Positions 18,384-27,172 are shown, counted from the first letter of the stretch. The stretch: 64,000 nucleotides of DNA from Bacteroidota bacterium (GCA_027622375.1 JAQCAB010000006.1:27514-91513), one strand, 5' to 3'. Notes: generated from the sequence alone by a model not told the origin. Numbers and translations: made by a program.

Positions 18384-19305
18384 TTTGTAATTCTGTTTTA
18401 TAAATAGGAGTTGTTTCTAATATAATTTTTTTTGCAATCGGGATTACTCTATCGCATATACTTTTTTCTGGAATAAATTTTGCAAACTTAACTAAATCAC
18501 TTTCCTCTAATATTTCTTTAATTGTAAGATGTAAATTGATTTCTATCGGATAATTTTTGAGTTCATTTAAGATTTCGGTTGTTGTTTGCTCAACAGCTAA
18601 AAATTTATACCGCATCTCAAAATACAATCTTAAACAATCACTGATTTTTGAATAAAACAATTTATATTTTCCTTCTAAAATTAAATTTCCATTTTCAATT
18701 TCTGCTAATTTTTGCAAAGCAATTACTTCGGGAGGTAAAATTATTTCTGGTTTTTCTTCAACTTTGGTTTGTTTTTTTCTATTTCGCAAAAAATAAATTA
18801 AATATGCAACGGATAATACCGCTATAATTATTAAACTAATTTCTGCAATATCACTCCACTTAATTGGCACTTCGAGCGGATTTTTGATTTCCCGAATTTT
18901 TGCAAGTGTATCAAGCGCAATTGGCAAAACCGATAAAATTAAAGTGTCCGATTCAGCAAAATATTTAATGCTATCATTCGGATTTGTATAACTGATTTTA
19001 AATGGAGGAATTTTTAGAGAATCTAAAGTAAAATTAATAAGTGTAAGTTTTTTACTTGTAATTATTTTTCCATCGCGAGTTGAGTTTTCAAGTTTTGACT
19101 CGCTTATAATTTCAAAATCTTTAGATGAGTTTTCAAGTTTTGGAAATTGAACATAATAATTTCCATTTATTTCTGCTTCCAATATTATTTTAAAAGGAGT
19201 TGCGAGTTTAATTTTTGAAGAATCAGTTTTAGCTCTTAAAATAACTTTTTGCGAAAATAAATTTACAGTCAAAAACAAAATCAAAATAAATATTTTTACA
19301 AACAT
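18376..19305 (-). CDS. BatD-like small membrane protein of the MoxR-Bat operon
   Basis: The 309-residue product has a signal peptide (MFVKIFILILFLTVNLFSQ) and an Ig-like periplasmic part at about 20-130 ('SKIKLATPFKIILEAEINGN'). One membrane helix lies near 153-172 ('ISLIIIAVLSVAYLIYFL'), and a helical cytoplasmic tail ends 'IYKTELQNV'. The plan is that of a short BatD. Genes of this kind sit between the DUF58 and batA genes in many Bacteroidota and correspond to the DUF4381-like position elsewhere. Four bases separate it from the DUF58 gene. No catalytic residues were seen. Confidence 0.72.
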   Translation of the reverse strand: MFVKIFILILFLTVNLFSQKVILRAKTDSSKIKLATPFKIILEAEINGNYYVQFPKLENSSKDFEIISESKLENSTRDGKIITSKKLTLINFTLDSLKIPPFKISYTNPNDSIKYFAESDTLILSVLPIALDTLAKIREIKNPLEVPIKWSDIAEISLIIIAVLSVAYLIYFLRNRKKQTKVEEKPEIILPPEVIALQKLAEIENGNLILEGKYKLFYSKISDCLRLYFEMRYKFLAVEQTTTEILNELKNYPIEINLHLTIKEILEESDLVKFAKFIPEKSICDRVIPIAKKIILETTPIYKTELQNV

Positions 19306-19308
19306 AAA

Positions 19309-20208
19309 TTAAATTGCCATTCTTTTTTCTCTTGCCTTAAAAAATTGTTGCAACGGCTTGTAATAACTTTCCCCGGTTTTGACAGTAATTACATCAACCT
19401 TATTTTTTTTAAAAATGTTATTTAATATTTCCTGATGTTTTAAAAATTGGCTTGCAAATTTTAATTGAAAATTTTTTTGAGATGTATCAACTAGTCTCAT
19501 TTGTCCGGTTTCAGAATCACGCAATTGTAGAAGACCAGCTTTTGGAATTGACTCTTCCAATTTATCTACAATACGAACTGCAATTACATCATGTTTATTT
19601 TTTGCAATTCTGAGTGGTTTTTCAAAATCGGTATCAATAAAATCGGAAAGAATAAAGAGAATTGTTTTCTTTTTAATCATCGCGCTCACATATTCCAAAA
19701 CTTTTGAAATATTTGTCCCCTTATTTTTTGGTTCAAAAGTCAAAAGTTCTCGCAAAATTCTAAAAATATGCGGCTTCCCTTTTTTAGGTAAAATTACCTT
19801 TTCGATTTCGTCTGAAAATAAAATCAATCCAACTTTATCATTATTTTTTATAGCAGAAAATCCCAAGGCACCACAAATTTCTGTTGCAAGTTCATTTTTA
19901 AATTGCAGATTTGTACCAAAATTGCTCGATTTACTTGCATCAACCAAAAGCAAAACCGAAAGCTCACGCTCTTCTTCAAAAATTTTTACAAAAAGTTTTT
20001 CAAACCTTTTGCTGTAATCAAATCTCGCGCTAACATTCCAATCAATATTCCTGATATCGTCACCATATTGATATTCTCGAACTTCCGAAAAACTCATTCC
20101 TCTCCCTTTAAAAACAGAATGATATTCTCCTGAAAATAATTGATTTACAAGTTTGCGAGTGTGGATTTCAACAAGCCTGATTTGTTTTAGTAATTCTTGT
20201 GGAGTCAT
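19309..20208 (-). CDS. DUF58 family protein of the MoxR-Bat operon
   Basis: The 299-residue cytoplasmic protein shows the DUF58 signature 'GRGMSFSEVREYQYGDDIRNIDWN' split over residues about 36-58 (quoted here only as the known family hallmark), then a VWA-like fold. 'LLLVDASKSSNFG' supplies a DxSxS metal site, and 'ILFILSDFIDTDFE' is the later strand. Length is normal. It lies nine bases after moxR and four before the BatD-like gene. DUF58 proteins are paired with MoxR ATPases almost universally and are thought to connect the ATPase with membrane VWA proteins. Confidence 0.93.
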   Translation of the reverse strand: MTPQELLKQIRLVEIHTRKLVNQLFSGEYHSVFKGRGMSFSEVREYQYGDDIRNIDWNVSARFDYSKRFEKLFVKIFEEERELSVLLLVDASKSSNFGTNLQFKNELATEICGALGFSAIKNNDKVGLILFSDEIEKVILPKKGKPHIFRILRELLTFEPKNKGTNISKVLEYVSAMIKKKTILFILSDFIDTDFEKPLRIAKNKHDVIAVRIVDKLEESIPKAGLLQLRDSETGQMRLVDTSQKNFQLKFASQFLKHQEILNNIFKKNKVDVITVKTGESYYKPLQQFFKAREKRMAI

Positions 20209-20217
20209 TAAAAAATT

Positions 20218-21207
20218 TTATGGGACTTCAATTTTGTTTAAAATTTCTTCAACAATTTTATCAGTTGTAATTTCTTCAGCTTCGGCTTCATAAGTTAAAC
20301 CAATTCGGTGGCGCATTACATCTTTACTAATTTCTCGGATATCTTCGGGCACAACGTATCCTCTTCGTTTTATGAACGCAAAAGCTTTTGCGCCGAGCGC
20401 TAAATTTATTGTTGCTCGTGGACTTGCTCCATAATTAATTAAACTTTTTATTTTTTCAAGCCCATATTCTTTTGGATATCGTGATGCAAAAACAATATCC
20501 AAAATATATTTTTCAATTTTTTCGTCCATATAAATTTCGTTAATAACTTTGCGTGCATTTAAAATATCATTTGACGAAACAACTTGTTTTGGTAAATAAT
20601 TTTCACCCGAAATATTTCTTTTTAAGATTTCTTTTTCTTCATCTTTTGATGGATAATCAATTTTAATTTTTAACATAAAGCGATCAAGTTGCGCTTCTGG
20701 TAGTGGATAAGTTCCTTCTTGCTCGAGTGGATTTTGTGTTGCCAAAACTAAAAACGGTTCATCTAATTTATAACTTGTGTGGCCAATTGTAACTTGACGC
20801 TCTTGCATTGCTTCGAGTAACGCGCTTTGTACTTTTGCAGGAGATCGGTTAATTTCATCTGCCAAAATAAAATTTGCAAATATTGGTCCCTTTTTTGTTT
20901 CGAAGTCCGATTTTTTTGGATCGTAAACTAAAGTTCCAATTAAATCCGCTGGTAATAAATCTGGAGTAAATTGTATTCGTTGAAATTTTGCCGAAATTGA
21001 ATTTGCAAGTGATTTTACAGCTAAAGTTTTTGCAAGCCCGGGAACTCCTTCCAGCAAAATGTGGCCGTTTGATAATAATCCAATCATCAATCTTTCCATC
21101 ATTTGTTTTTGGCCAACAATAACTTTATTAAGTTCCATAAAAAGCAAATCAACAAAACCTGATTCGTTTTTTACTTTTTCATTTATTTGTTTGATGTCTG
21201 TATTCAT
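20218..21207 (-). CDS. moxR: MoxR-family AAA+ ATPase
   Basis: The 329-residue length is typical. Walker A 'EGVPGLAKTLAVKS' lies near residue 55 and Walker B 'FILADEINRSPAKVQSALLE' near 112. Sensor 1 'LATQNPLEQEGTYPLPEAQLD' is near 155, and the C-terminal lid contains 'YGASPRATINLALGAKAFAF'. MoxR ATPases act as chaperone-like remodelers with VWA proteins, in this case the downstream Bat proteins. An AGGA motif lies six bases before the ATG. It is the first gene of a nine-gene run ending in tkt and is divergent from the lipoprotein gene at 21302, with an 18-bp inverted repeat between them. Confidence 0.95.
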   Translation of the reverse strand: MNTDIKQINEKVKNESGFVDLLFMELNKVIVGQKQMMERLMIGLLSNGHILLEGVPGLAKTLAVKSLANSISAKFQRIQFTPDLLPADLIGTLVYDPKKSDFETKKGPIFANFILADEINRSPAKVQSALLEAMQERQVTIGHTSYKLDEPFLVLATQNPLEQEGTYPLPEAQLDRFMLKIKIDYPSKDEEKEILKRNISGENYLPKQVVSSNDILNARKVINEIYMDEKIEKYILDIVFASRYPKEYGLEKIKSLINYGASPRATINLALGAKAFAFIKRRGYVVPEDIREISKDVMRHRIGLTYEAEAEEITTDKIVEEILNKIEVP

Positions 21208-21241
21208 ATTTTTCCTGATATTATTTGCAAAATTTACAAAT

Positions 21242-21284
21242 TTTTCACTTTTTAAAAAACTTTTTCTTTTTTAAAAAGTGAAAA
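21242..21284. repeat. Perfect 18-bp inverted repeat between divergent moxR and lipoprotein genes
   Basis: TTTTCACTTTTTAAAAAA (21242-21259) and its exact reverse complement (21267-21284) flank the seven-base loop CTTTTTC. It lies 35 bases upstream of moxR and 17 bases upstream of the lipoprotein ATG. It could be an operator, a transcript hairpin or a bidirectional terminator-like element. No regulator is identified. Confidence 0.75.
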
Positions 21285-21301
21285 GTGCTTTATATTTGAT
21301 T

Positions 21302-21685
21302 ATGAAAAATTTAATTCTAGCAATTTTAGTTCCCTTAATTTTTATGAGCTGTTCTACTAAAAATATAGATTCAGAAACTTTTATAAAATTAACAAAGTTA
21401 GTTGATAGTGGCAAGTACGAGACTGCACTCCCTATTTTTGATTCACTTTCAACAATTTATGATGATAAAAATCTTAAAGCTGCGCATGTTCGCTCGTTAG
21501 TTTTATATGGTAATTATTTAATGTACGAATCGGATTTTCCACCAAAAGTAAAATATCCGGGGGCGTTAAAACAGTACAAACAAGCATTACAAATTGATCC
21601 CAATAATACCGAAGCAAGAGAAAATGCAAAGTTAATAACTTCAATTTATTCACAAATGGGGAGAGAAATACCGGAACAGAATTAA
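21302..21685 (+). CDS. Small TPR lipoprotein
   Basis: The product has 127 residues from the ATG at 21302. The track starts at a GTG (21278) inside the inverted repeat, which would put extra residues ahead of the signal peptide. From the inner ATG the protein opens MKNLILAILVPLIFMSCS, with the lipobox 'FMSC'. The rest is a TPR-like helical pair, including 'GALKQYKQALQIDPNNTEAR'. It is the only protein gene of a short plus-strand unit, and tRNA-Val(CAC) begins seven bases after its stop, so the two are probably co-transcribed. Function unknown; likely anchored in the outer membrane. Confidence 0.78.
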   Translation: MKNLILAILVPLIFMSCSTKNIDSETFIKLTKLVDSGKYETALPIFDSLSTIYDDKNLKAAHVRSLVLYGNYLMYESDFPPKVKYPGALKQYKQALQIDPNNTEARENAKLITSIYSQMGREIPEQN

Positions 21686-21692
21686 AAAATTC

Positions 21693-21767
21693 GGGCATTT
21701 AGCTCAGTTGGTCCAGAGCGTACGCCTCACACGCGTAAGGTCGCAGGTTCGAGCCCCGCAATGCCCA
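21693..21767 (+). tRNA. tRNA-Val (anticodon CAC)
   Basis: A 75-base cloverleaf. The acceptor stem is GGGCATT/AATGCCC, the D arm GCTC/GAGC, and the anticodon stem TACGC/GCGTA with loop CTCACAC, giving anticodon CAC, which reads GUG (valine). The T arm GCAGG-TTCGAGC-CCCGC has one A-C mismatch at the middle pair. The discriminator is A and the CCA end is not encoded. It follows a lipoprotein gene by seven bases and is followed by a strong terminator. Confidence 0.95.
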
Positions 21768-21794
21768 CAAGAAAAATTCCAATAATTTATTATC

Positions 21795-21826
21795 AAAAAA
21801 AATCCCGACTTTAATCGGGATTTTTT
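21795..21826. terminator. Bidirectional intrinsic terminator
   Basis: AATCCCGA-CTTTAA-TCGGGATT forms an eight-base-pair GC-containing stem, with an A run on the left and a T run on the right. It therefore works in both directions. It lies between tRNA-Val(CAC) on the plus strand and the PuuD-like gene ending the minus-strand operon. Confidence 0.88.
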
Positions 21827-21854
21827 GTAAATCTAAAAATAATAATTTTAAAAA

Positions 21855-22643
21855 TTAAAAGCCTTTTACTTTGCCTGACTTTTTATAAAACTGAAAAACC
21901 ACATGCCATCCAAATAAAATTATTACTAACCAACCAATCCAGGCAGTTGCTTCAGTTAATCCTAAATTTCCACCTGCAAAATAAGTTGTATGTGCAGCGA
22001 GCATACTAAATAATAAAGGGACAGACATATAAGTATTATGTCGCGAGCGTTGACCGGCAAGAGCAACTAAACTTGCATCTGGTGCTTCTCCATTTTTTAC
22101 TGCAGTAATTATTTTTTGCTGCGATGGCCAAATCCTGAACCAAACATTAACTGCCATAATTGTTCCGAACATAACACCTGTGTGCATAATCATTCCGCGG
22201 TAACTAAACATTCCGTAGCTGCTGTATAAATAAATTATTCCGGCTAAAACTACAAATGCAATTACACCGAATTTTTTTGCATCTTTACCAAAACTTTTTG
22301 CGAGATAATCGTAAAGATAAAATGCTAAAAAAGTAACTGCAACCATAACCCAGGTGGCAGAAGAAATTGTTGCGGGATCAGCTACAATTGCTTTTCCGCG
22401 ATAGTAAATATATTCGAGCATAAAAATACCTGTAATCCAGGTCCAAACCGCCCCCCAACGGAACCAAAATAATGCGCGTGGCAAAAGTTCAGGTACAACT
22501 TTCTTTTTTGTTTCTGGATCCAATGTTGCTACGAATTGTGCATTTACAAAATTAAAAAAATATAAATATCCAATCCAAATTATTCCAAACACAACATGAA
22601 GCCATCTAGACAATACCTGTAGTAATTCAAAAAATTGATCCAT
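21855..22643 (-). CDS. PuuD/urate-oxidase-N-terminal-like membrane protein
   Basis: The 262-residue, very hydrophobic protein has about seven membrane helices. It begins 'LSRWLHVVFGIIWIGYLYFF', and further conserved-looking segments are 'PRALFWFRWGAVWTWITGIF' and 'MIMHTGVMFGTIMAVNVWFR'. This matches the urate hydroxylase PuuD N-terminal (DUF989) family. Full-length PuuD carries an additional cytochrome c domain, absent here, and no purine-catabolism gene lies nearby, so a urate role is doubtful. Histidines in the helices could hold haem. AGAAAGGA seven bases before the ATG supports the start. It is the last gene of the minus-strand run, 18 bases after uvrC. Confidence 0.82.
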   Translation of the reverse strand: MDQFFELLQVLSRWLHVVFGIIWIGYLYFFNFVNAQFVATLDPETKKKVVPELLPRALFWFRWGAVWTWITGIFMLEYIYYRGKAIVADPATISSATWVMVAVTFLAFYLYDYLAKSFGKDAKKFGVIAFVVLAGIIYLYSSYGMFSYRGMIMHTGVMFGTIMAVNVWFRIWPSQQKIITAVKNGEAPDASLVALAGQRSRHNTYMSVPLLFSMLAAHTTYFAGGNLGLTEATAWIGWLVIILFGWHVVFQFYKKSGKVKGF

Positions 22644-22661
22644 TATAAATCCTTTCTTTAA

Positions 22662-24521
22662 TTAATTTGAAAAATATTCTTTAATTCTTTCTGCAATCTT
22701 TTCACCAACAACTTCCTCAATTTGTTCCGCAGTTGCAAATTTTACACCTTGAACAGAACCAAATGTTTCAAGTAGTTCTTTTGCTTTTTTCTTACCGACA
22801 CCATTTATTAAATCGAGTTCAGTTTGAAGTGTCCTCTTATTTCGTAATAATCTGTGATAAGTTACTGCAAATCTATGTGCTTCATCGCGTATTTGTTGAA
22901 ATATACGAAGCGATGAAGAAGTTCTTGGAATTTGGAATGGATCACTTTCATTTGGTAAAAATACTTCTTCAAGTCGTTTGGCTAAACTAATAATCGGAAT
23001 TTTTAATTCTAATTTTTCCAAAGATTCCATTGCACTTGAAAGTTGCCCTTTGCCACCATCAATAATTATTAAATCTGGAAAAAGTAATTCTTCATTTTTA
23101 ATTCTATTATATCTTCGGAATACAACTTCACGCATACTTGCGAAATCATCAATTTTATTTTCTTCGGAAGTTTCAATTTTGAAACGGCGATATTCCCCTT
23201 TCTTCGGTTTTCCATCAACAAACTGAACCATCGATGCAACAGTATCCGCACCTTGAATGTGCGAAATATCAAAGCATTCAATTTTGCGTGGTGCAGTTTT
23301 TAATCTTAAATCTCTTTGAACAGATTTTACTGCATTCGGAATAAAATCTTTGTACTTAATTTTGTGGATTAAAAACTCGTTTAAAAGATAAGCTGCATTT
23401 TTTTTTGCCATTTCAATTAACTCAATCATTTTATCATTTTTTGGTAATGATATTTCAACTTCAGTATTTGATTTTGATTTAAGCCAGTTTTGAATTATTA
23501 ATTTATTCAATGGTTCATCTTGTAAAATAATTTCATTCGGGATTTCGGCATCATTTAAATAAAACCTTTCTAAAATTACTTCAAATAATTCTGCATTACT
23601 TTTATCCTGAAAATTTGATAAGTAAAAATGCTGACGCCCTGTTAATTTGCCTTCGCGAACATTTAATACAACCCCGCATGCATTATTTTTTTCAATTGAA
23701 ATTGCAAAATAATCACGATCGTGCAATTCTAGATCAACAATGTTTTGGTCGTTTTCGTAAATTTCGAGTAAATTAATTTGATTCCGGATTTCTGCGGCTG
23801 CTTCAAATTTTTGCTCGTTTGCAAAGACGAGCATCTTAGATTTCATTTCTTTTTTTAGAGAATTTGTTCTGCCTCGCAAAAGTTTTTCAACATTCGAGAT
23901 CATCAAATTATAATCTTTTTGGGAAATTAATCCTTCGCACGGCCCATCACATTTTTTAATATGATAATCAAGACAAACGCGAGTTTTCTTTTTACGAATA
24001 AATTCATCATCAATTGAAAAATTACAACTCCGGATTTTAAAAATATCACGAATTAATTTTAAAGCTCCACGCATTCTAAATGTTTCGGTAAATGGACCAA
24101 AATATTTTGATCCATCACGAATAATATTTCTTGTAACAAAAACTCTTGGATAATCTTCTTTTGTAATTACGATGTAAGGATAGGTTTTTCCATCCTTCAT
24201 CAAAATATTGTAACGAGGTTTTTTGGATTTTATTAAAGTTGCTTCTAAAATTAATGCGTCAATTTCAGAATCAGTAGTAATAATTTCAATTGTCTCAACT
24301 TTGCCAACTAATGCCTCAATTCGTAAATCTATATTTCTACTTTTTTGAAAATATTGCCGAACACGATTCCGTAAATTTTTTGCTTTGCCGATATATAAAT
24401 TATTTCCAGCTAAATCATAAAATTGATATACACCAGAAGTTGTTGGAAGTGTTGAGAGAGTTTGAACTACTGTTAAATTATTAACACCCGAAATTTTTAT
24501 TGTTTTATTTTTTGAAGCCAT
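22662..24521 (-). CDS. uvrC: Excinuclease ABC subunit C
   Basis: The product has 619 residues from the ATG at 24521; the track uses a TTG three codons earlier. UvrC makes both incisions around bulky DNA lesions in nucleotide excision repair. The GIY-YIG nuclease is at residues about 20-100 ('GVYQFYDLAGNNLYIGKAKN'). Cysteines of the following region are present ('CNFSIDD...TRVCLDYHIKKCDGPCEG'). The UVR motif is near 205-240. The C-terminal RNase-H-like nuclease shows 'CFDISHIQGADTVASMV' and 'LIIIDGGKGQLSSA', and a helix-hairpin-helix tail ends the protein ('LINGVGKKKAKELLETFGSV'). Length is normal. It sits between the epimerase and PuuD-like genes. Confidence 0.96.
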   Translation of the reverse strand: MASKNKTIKISGVNNLTVVQTLSTLPTTSGVYQFYDLAGNNLYIGKAKNLRNRVRQYFQKSRNIDLRIEALVGKVETIEIITTDSEIDALILEATLIKSKKPRYNILMKDGKTYPYIVITKEDYPRVFVTRNIIRDGSKYFGPFTETFRMRGALKLIRDIFKIRSCNFSIDDEFIRKKKTRVCLDYHIKKCDGPCEGLISQKDYNLMISNVEKLLRGRTNSLKKEMKSKMLVFANEQKFEAAAEIRNQINLLEIYENDQNIVDLELHDRDYFAISIEKNNACGVVLNVREGKLTGRQHFYLSNFQDKSNAELFEVILERFYLNDAEIPNEIILQDEPLNKLIIQNWLKSKSNTEVEISLPKNDKMIELIEMAKKNAAYLLNEFLIHKIKYKDFIPNAVKSVQRDLRLKTAPRKIECFDISHIQGADTVASMVQFVDGKPKKGEYRRFKIETSEENKIDDFASMREVVFRRYNRIKNEELLFPDLIIIDGGKGQLSSAMESLEKLELKIPIISLAKRLEEVFLPNESDPFQIPRTSSSLRIFQQIRDEAHRFAVTYHRLLRNKRTLQTELDLINGVGKKKAKELLETFGSVQGVKFATAEQIEEVVGEKIAERIKEYFSN

Positions 24522-24549
24522 TGCTTTCAAATATCAGGAATTTAAACCT

Positions 24550-24951
24550 TTATTGCTTTTGGCAAAGCTCTATCAAAACTCCATTTGTAGATTTTGGATT
24601 AAGGAATGAAATTAAAAACCCTTCGCCACCAACAGTTGGTTCATTATTTATAAAAGTAAAACCTAATTTTTTAAGTCGATTAATTTCATATTTAATATCA
24701 TCAACTTCCAAACAAATGTGATGAAGCCCTTCACCTCGTTTATTAATAAAGCTGGATAAACTAGAAGAAGCATCAGTTGGTTCAATCAATTCTAAAATGG
24801 AATCGCTAATCGGGAAAAAAGATAAATTTACTTTTTCTTGCGGAACGTGTTCTGTGTATGGGTTGTTTTGAGCAAATAATTTTGAAAATAGTTCGTTTGA
24901 GGATTCTAAATCTTTAACAGCAATACCGATATGTGAGATTTTCAGGATCAT
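24550..24951 (-). CDS. mce: Methylmalonyl-CoA epimerase
   Basis: The 133-residue glyoxalase-fold protein has normal length for the enzyme that interconverts R- and S-methylmalonyl-CoA in propionyl-CoA metabolism. The first half has 'KISHIGIAVKDLESSN', with the first metal His. The second half has 'GEGLHHICLEVDDI' and ends 'GVLIELCQKQ', giving the second His and a Glu. Methylmalonyl-CoA mutase and propionyl-CoA carboxylase subunits are not in the window. It lies in the minus-strand run between the EamA transporter and uvrC. Another vicinal-oxygen-chelate enzyme is possible but less likely. Confidence 0.9.
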   Translation of the reverse strand: MILKISHIGIAVKDLESSNELFSKLFAQNNPYTEHVPQEKVNLSFFPISDSILELIEPTDASSSLSSFINKRGEGLHHICLEVDDIKYEINRLKKLGFTFINNEPTVGGEGFLISFLNPKSTNGVLIELCQKQ

Positions 24952-24978
24952 AAATCAAAAAAAATAATTTAAAATTTT

Positions 24979-25896
24979 TTAATCCGATAATTTTTTTTGA
25001 GTGAAAAGTTTAATAAAATCCTGAAGGTTTGCAAGTATAATCCCTAATAAAACAAGTGTAGTTCCAAAATAAATTTCTTTTGAAACTGTTTCGTTGGCAA
25101 AAGTAATTCCTAAATAAATTGCAACAACTGGTGTTATAAATGCTGTAAAAGAAAGTAAAACTGCCTCAACTTTTTTTACAAGCCACCAATATGATACAAA
25201 TGTAATTATCGATCCAAAAACTGCGAGGTATAAAATTGAAACTGAGGCTTTTAAAGTAAAATTTACTTTTGAGTAATCTTCAATAAAATAACTTACAAGA
25301 AGTGTAGTTATTGCAGCATATAACATTGGTTGGTAACTCATAACAAACGGACTAATATTTTGACCTTTTGTTTTTACAAGTAAAAGTGAATATGCCTGGG
25401 CAAATGCGCTAATTAAAATTGAACCCATTCCGACTATTGCCATAAAGTTCGAGTTTTCAAAAGAAATATTTTCAGCAAATAAAAAATAAACTCCTGAAAA
25501 TCCTGAAATCATTCCGATAATTTTATATGCATTTATTTTTTCGTTATCGAGCATAAAGTAAGATAAAATTGCAACCATAAATGGATACATTGCAAATAAA
25601 ATTGCAGATAACCCTGACGGTATAAATTGTGCAGCAAAATAATTTAAAGCAAAAGGGACACTAAATGCCGTTAATGAAACAATTATAAATAATTTAAAAG
25701 AATCTGCGTCTTTTGGAATTTCAATTTTTTTCCTCTTAATAATTATAAAGAGTCCAACACATGCTAATGCAAATCTAGTGCCCGATGCTAAAAGTGGAGT
25801 AACATCTTGAACATTCCACTTCATCGCAAGCCACGAAGATCCCCAAACAAAACAAACTACTATGTATAAAAAAACAATTTTAGTTTTTTCGTTCAT
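24979..25896 (-). CDS. EamA-family (DMT) transporter
   Basis: The 305-residue protein has about ten membrane helices in two EamA halves. The first half starts 'FLYIVVCFVWGSSWLAMKW' with 'TPLLASGTRFALACVGLFII', and the second has 'ISPFVMSYQPMLYAAITTLL' and 'FITPVVAIYLGITFANE'. These proteins export or import small metabolites, and the substrate cannot be read from sequence. Its start shares one base with the DUF1015 stop, implying coupled translation. Confidence 0.92.
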   Translation of the reverse strand: MNEKTKIVFLYIVVCFVWGSSWLAMKWNVQDVTPLLASGTRFALACVGLFIIIKRKKIEIPKDADSFKLFIIVSLTAFSVPFALNYFAAQFIPSGLSAILFAMYPFMVAILSYFMLDNEKINAYKIIGMISGFSGVYFLFAENISFENSNFMAIVGMGSILISAFAQAYSLLLVKTKGQNISPFVMSYQPMLYAAITTLLVSYFIEDYSKVNFTLKASVSILYLAVFGSIITFVSYWWLVKKVEAVLLSFTAFITPVVAIYLGITFANETVSKEIYFGTTLVLLGIILANLQDFIKLFTQKKLSD

Positions 25897-27167
25897 TAAT
25901 TTTCAAGAATACGTAAAACCAATCCCGAAATCAATTTTGGATAAAAAAATGTTGATTTTTGTGGCATTGTAAAACCTATATTTGCTACAGATTTTAATTG
26001 ATTAATTGTTGTTGGATTCATTATAAACGCAATTTGTGAATCGCCTGTTAATATTTTGTTTTCACACTCATAAACATTTTGTATGTATTTAATATAAATT
26101 TTCTTCTCTTGTGCCGCAATATCTATTCCTAAAAGTTTTTCAAGAATGTAATTATGCAATAAAGTAATATCAAGCGATTTTAATTCATTTGGTAAATTTT
26201 TAGATAAAATAGTGTCGATTTTTGAAATATCTTTAAGTTTGATAATAAAATATTTTTCAATTGAGGATACAATTATTCCTAAGCTAAAACTTCCCTTTTC
26301 TTCTAATTTTTCTTCTAATTCGACAATTGATTTACAAATATTAATTTTAAAATGGTCTGATAATTTATATTGTAAACTATCCCAGTTAAAATCAGACAAT
26401 GAATGGATTACACGATGTGTTGGGAAAACAACTAAATTATTATCTGACAGGTTTGTGAAAAACATTGTCACAAATTCGCTATCAAAAGAATTTGATTTAT
26501 TTTCTTTTTGATAATTTCTATAATCTAACGCTGTTTCGTATCTGTGATGACCATCTGCGATATAAACTTTTTTATTTTTTACTAACTGAGTTAAGATTTG
26601 AATTTCATTTTGATTTGTGATTTTCCAAATTTTATTTACAACATTTTCAAATTCAACTTCAATAAACGGAGTTTGAGAAAAATAATTTTGGTAAATTTTT
26701 TCTGCCGTTAAAGTTTCATCTTCATAGATTCCAAAGATTTGGTCAAAATTAGTTTTGGTTTTTGAAATTAAGTTAAAGCGATCTTCCTTTGGTTTTGATA
26801 AAGTTTTTTCGTGCGGAAGAATAATTTTTTTATCAAACTCTTCTAATTTACAAAGAGCAATTATTCCGCTACGAGTAATTAAATTGCCTTTTAAATTTTT
26901 GAATGATTGTGAAAGTAAATAAATTGATTCTTGAGAATCTTTTATTAAAATATTTTCTGAAATCCATTTATCTAAAAATAATTTGGCAGAATTATATCTA
27001 TCAGCTTCTCTTCCCAAAATAAGCCGAACAATATTTTCATCAGATTTCTCGTAAAGTTTATTTTGATATTCTTCATTAATTACATCGTACGGTGGAGCAA
27101 CAACGTTACCTAAATTTATCTTGCTTTGATTATAAAAAGTTCCTTTAAATGGTTTTATTTCGGCCAT
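25896..27167 (-). CDS. DUF1015 family protein
   Basis: The 423-residue protein has the DUF1015 hallmarks: 'VVAPPYDVINEEYQNKLYE' near residue 22, 'FLDKWISENILIKDSQESIY', and the signature 'IADGHHRYETALDYRNYQ' near residue 203. Members are widespread in Bacteroidota and related lineages, often near serA or housekeeping genes, and are related to HTH/ParB-like serine-kinase SbnI-type proteins. No reaction is proven for most of them. It lies five bases after era. Length is normal. Confidence 0.9.
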   Translation of the reverse strand: MAEIKPFKGTFYNQSKINLGNVVAPPYDVINEEYQNKLYEKSDENIVRLILGREADRYNSAKLFLDKWISENILIKDSQESIYLLSQSFKNLKGNLITRSGIIALCKLEEFDKKIILPHEKTLSKPKEDRFNLISKTKTNFDQIFGIYEDETLTAEKIYQNYFSQTPFIEVEFENVVNKIWKITNQNEIQILTQLVKNKKVYIADGHHRYETALDYRNYQKENKSNSFDSEFVTMFFTNLSDNNLVVFPTHRVIHSLSDFNWDSLQYKLSDHFKINICKSIVELEEKLEEKGSFSLGIIVSSIEKYFIIKLKDISKIDTILSKNLPNELKSLDITLLHNYILEKLLGIDIAAQEKKIYIKYIQNVYECENKILTGDSQIAFIMNPTTINQLKSVANIGFTMPQKSTFFYPKLISGLVLRILEN

Positions 27168-27172
27168 AAAAT

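Noticed and set aside
21291-21298. TATATTTG as a Bacteroidota-type -7 promoter element
   Set aside because: It lies only four bases before the lipoprotein ATG, too close to drive an mRNA containing that start.
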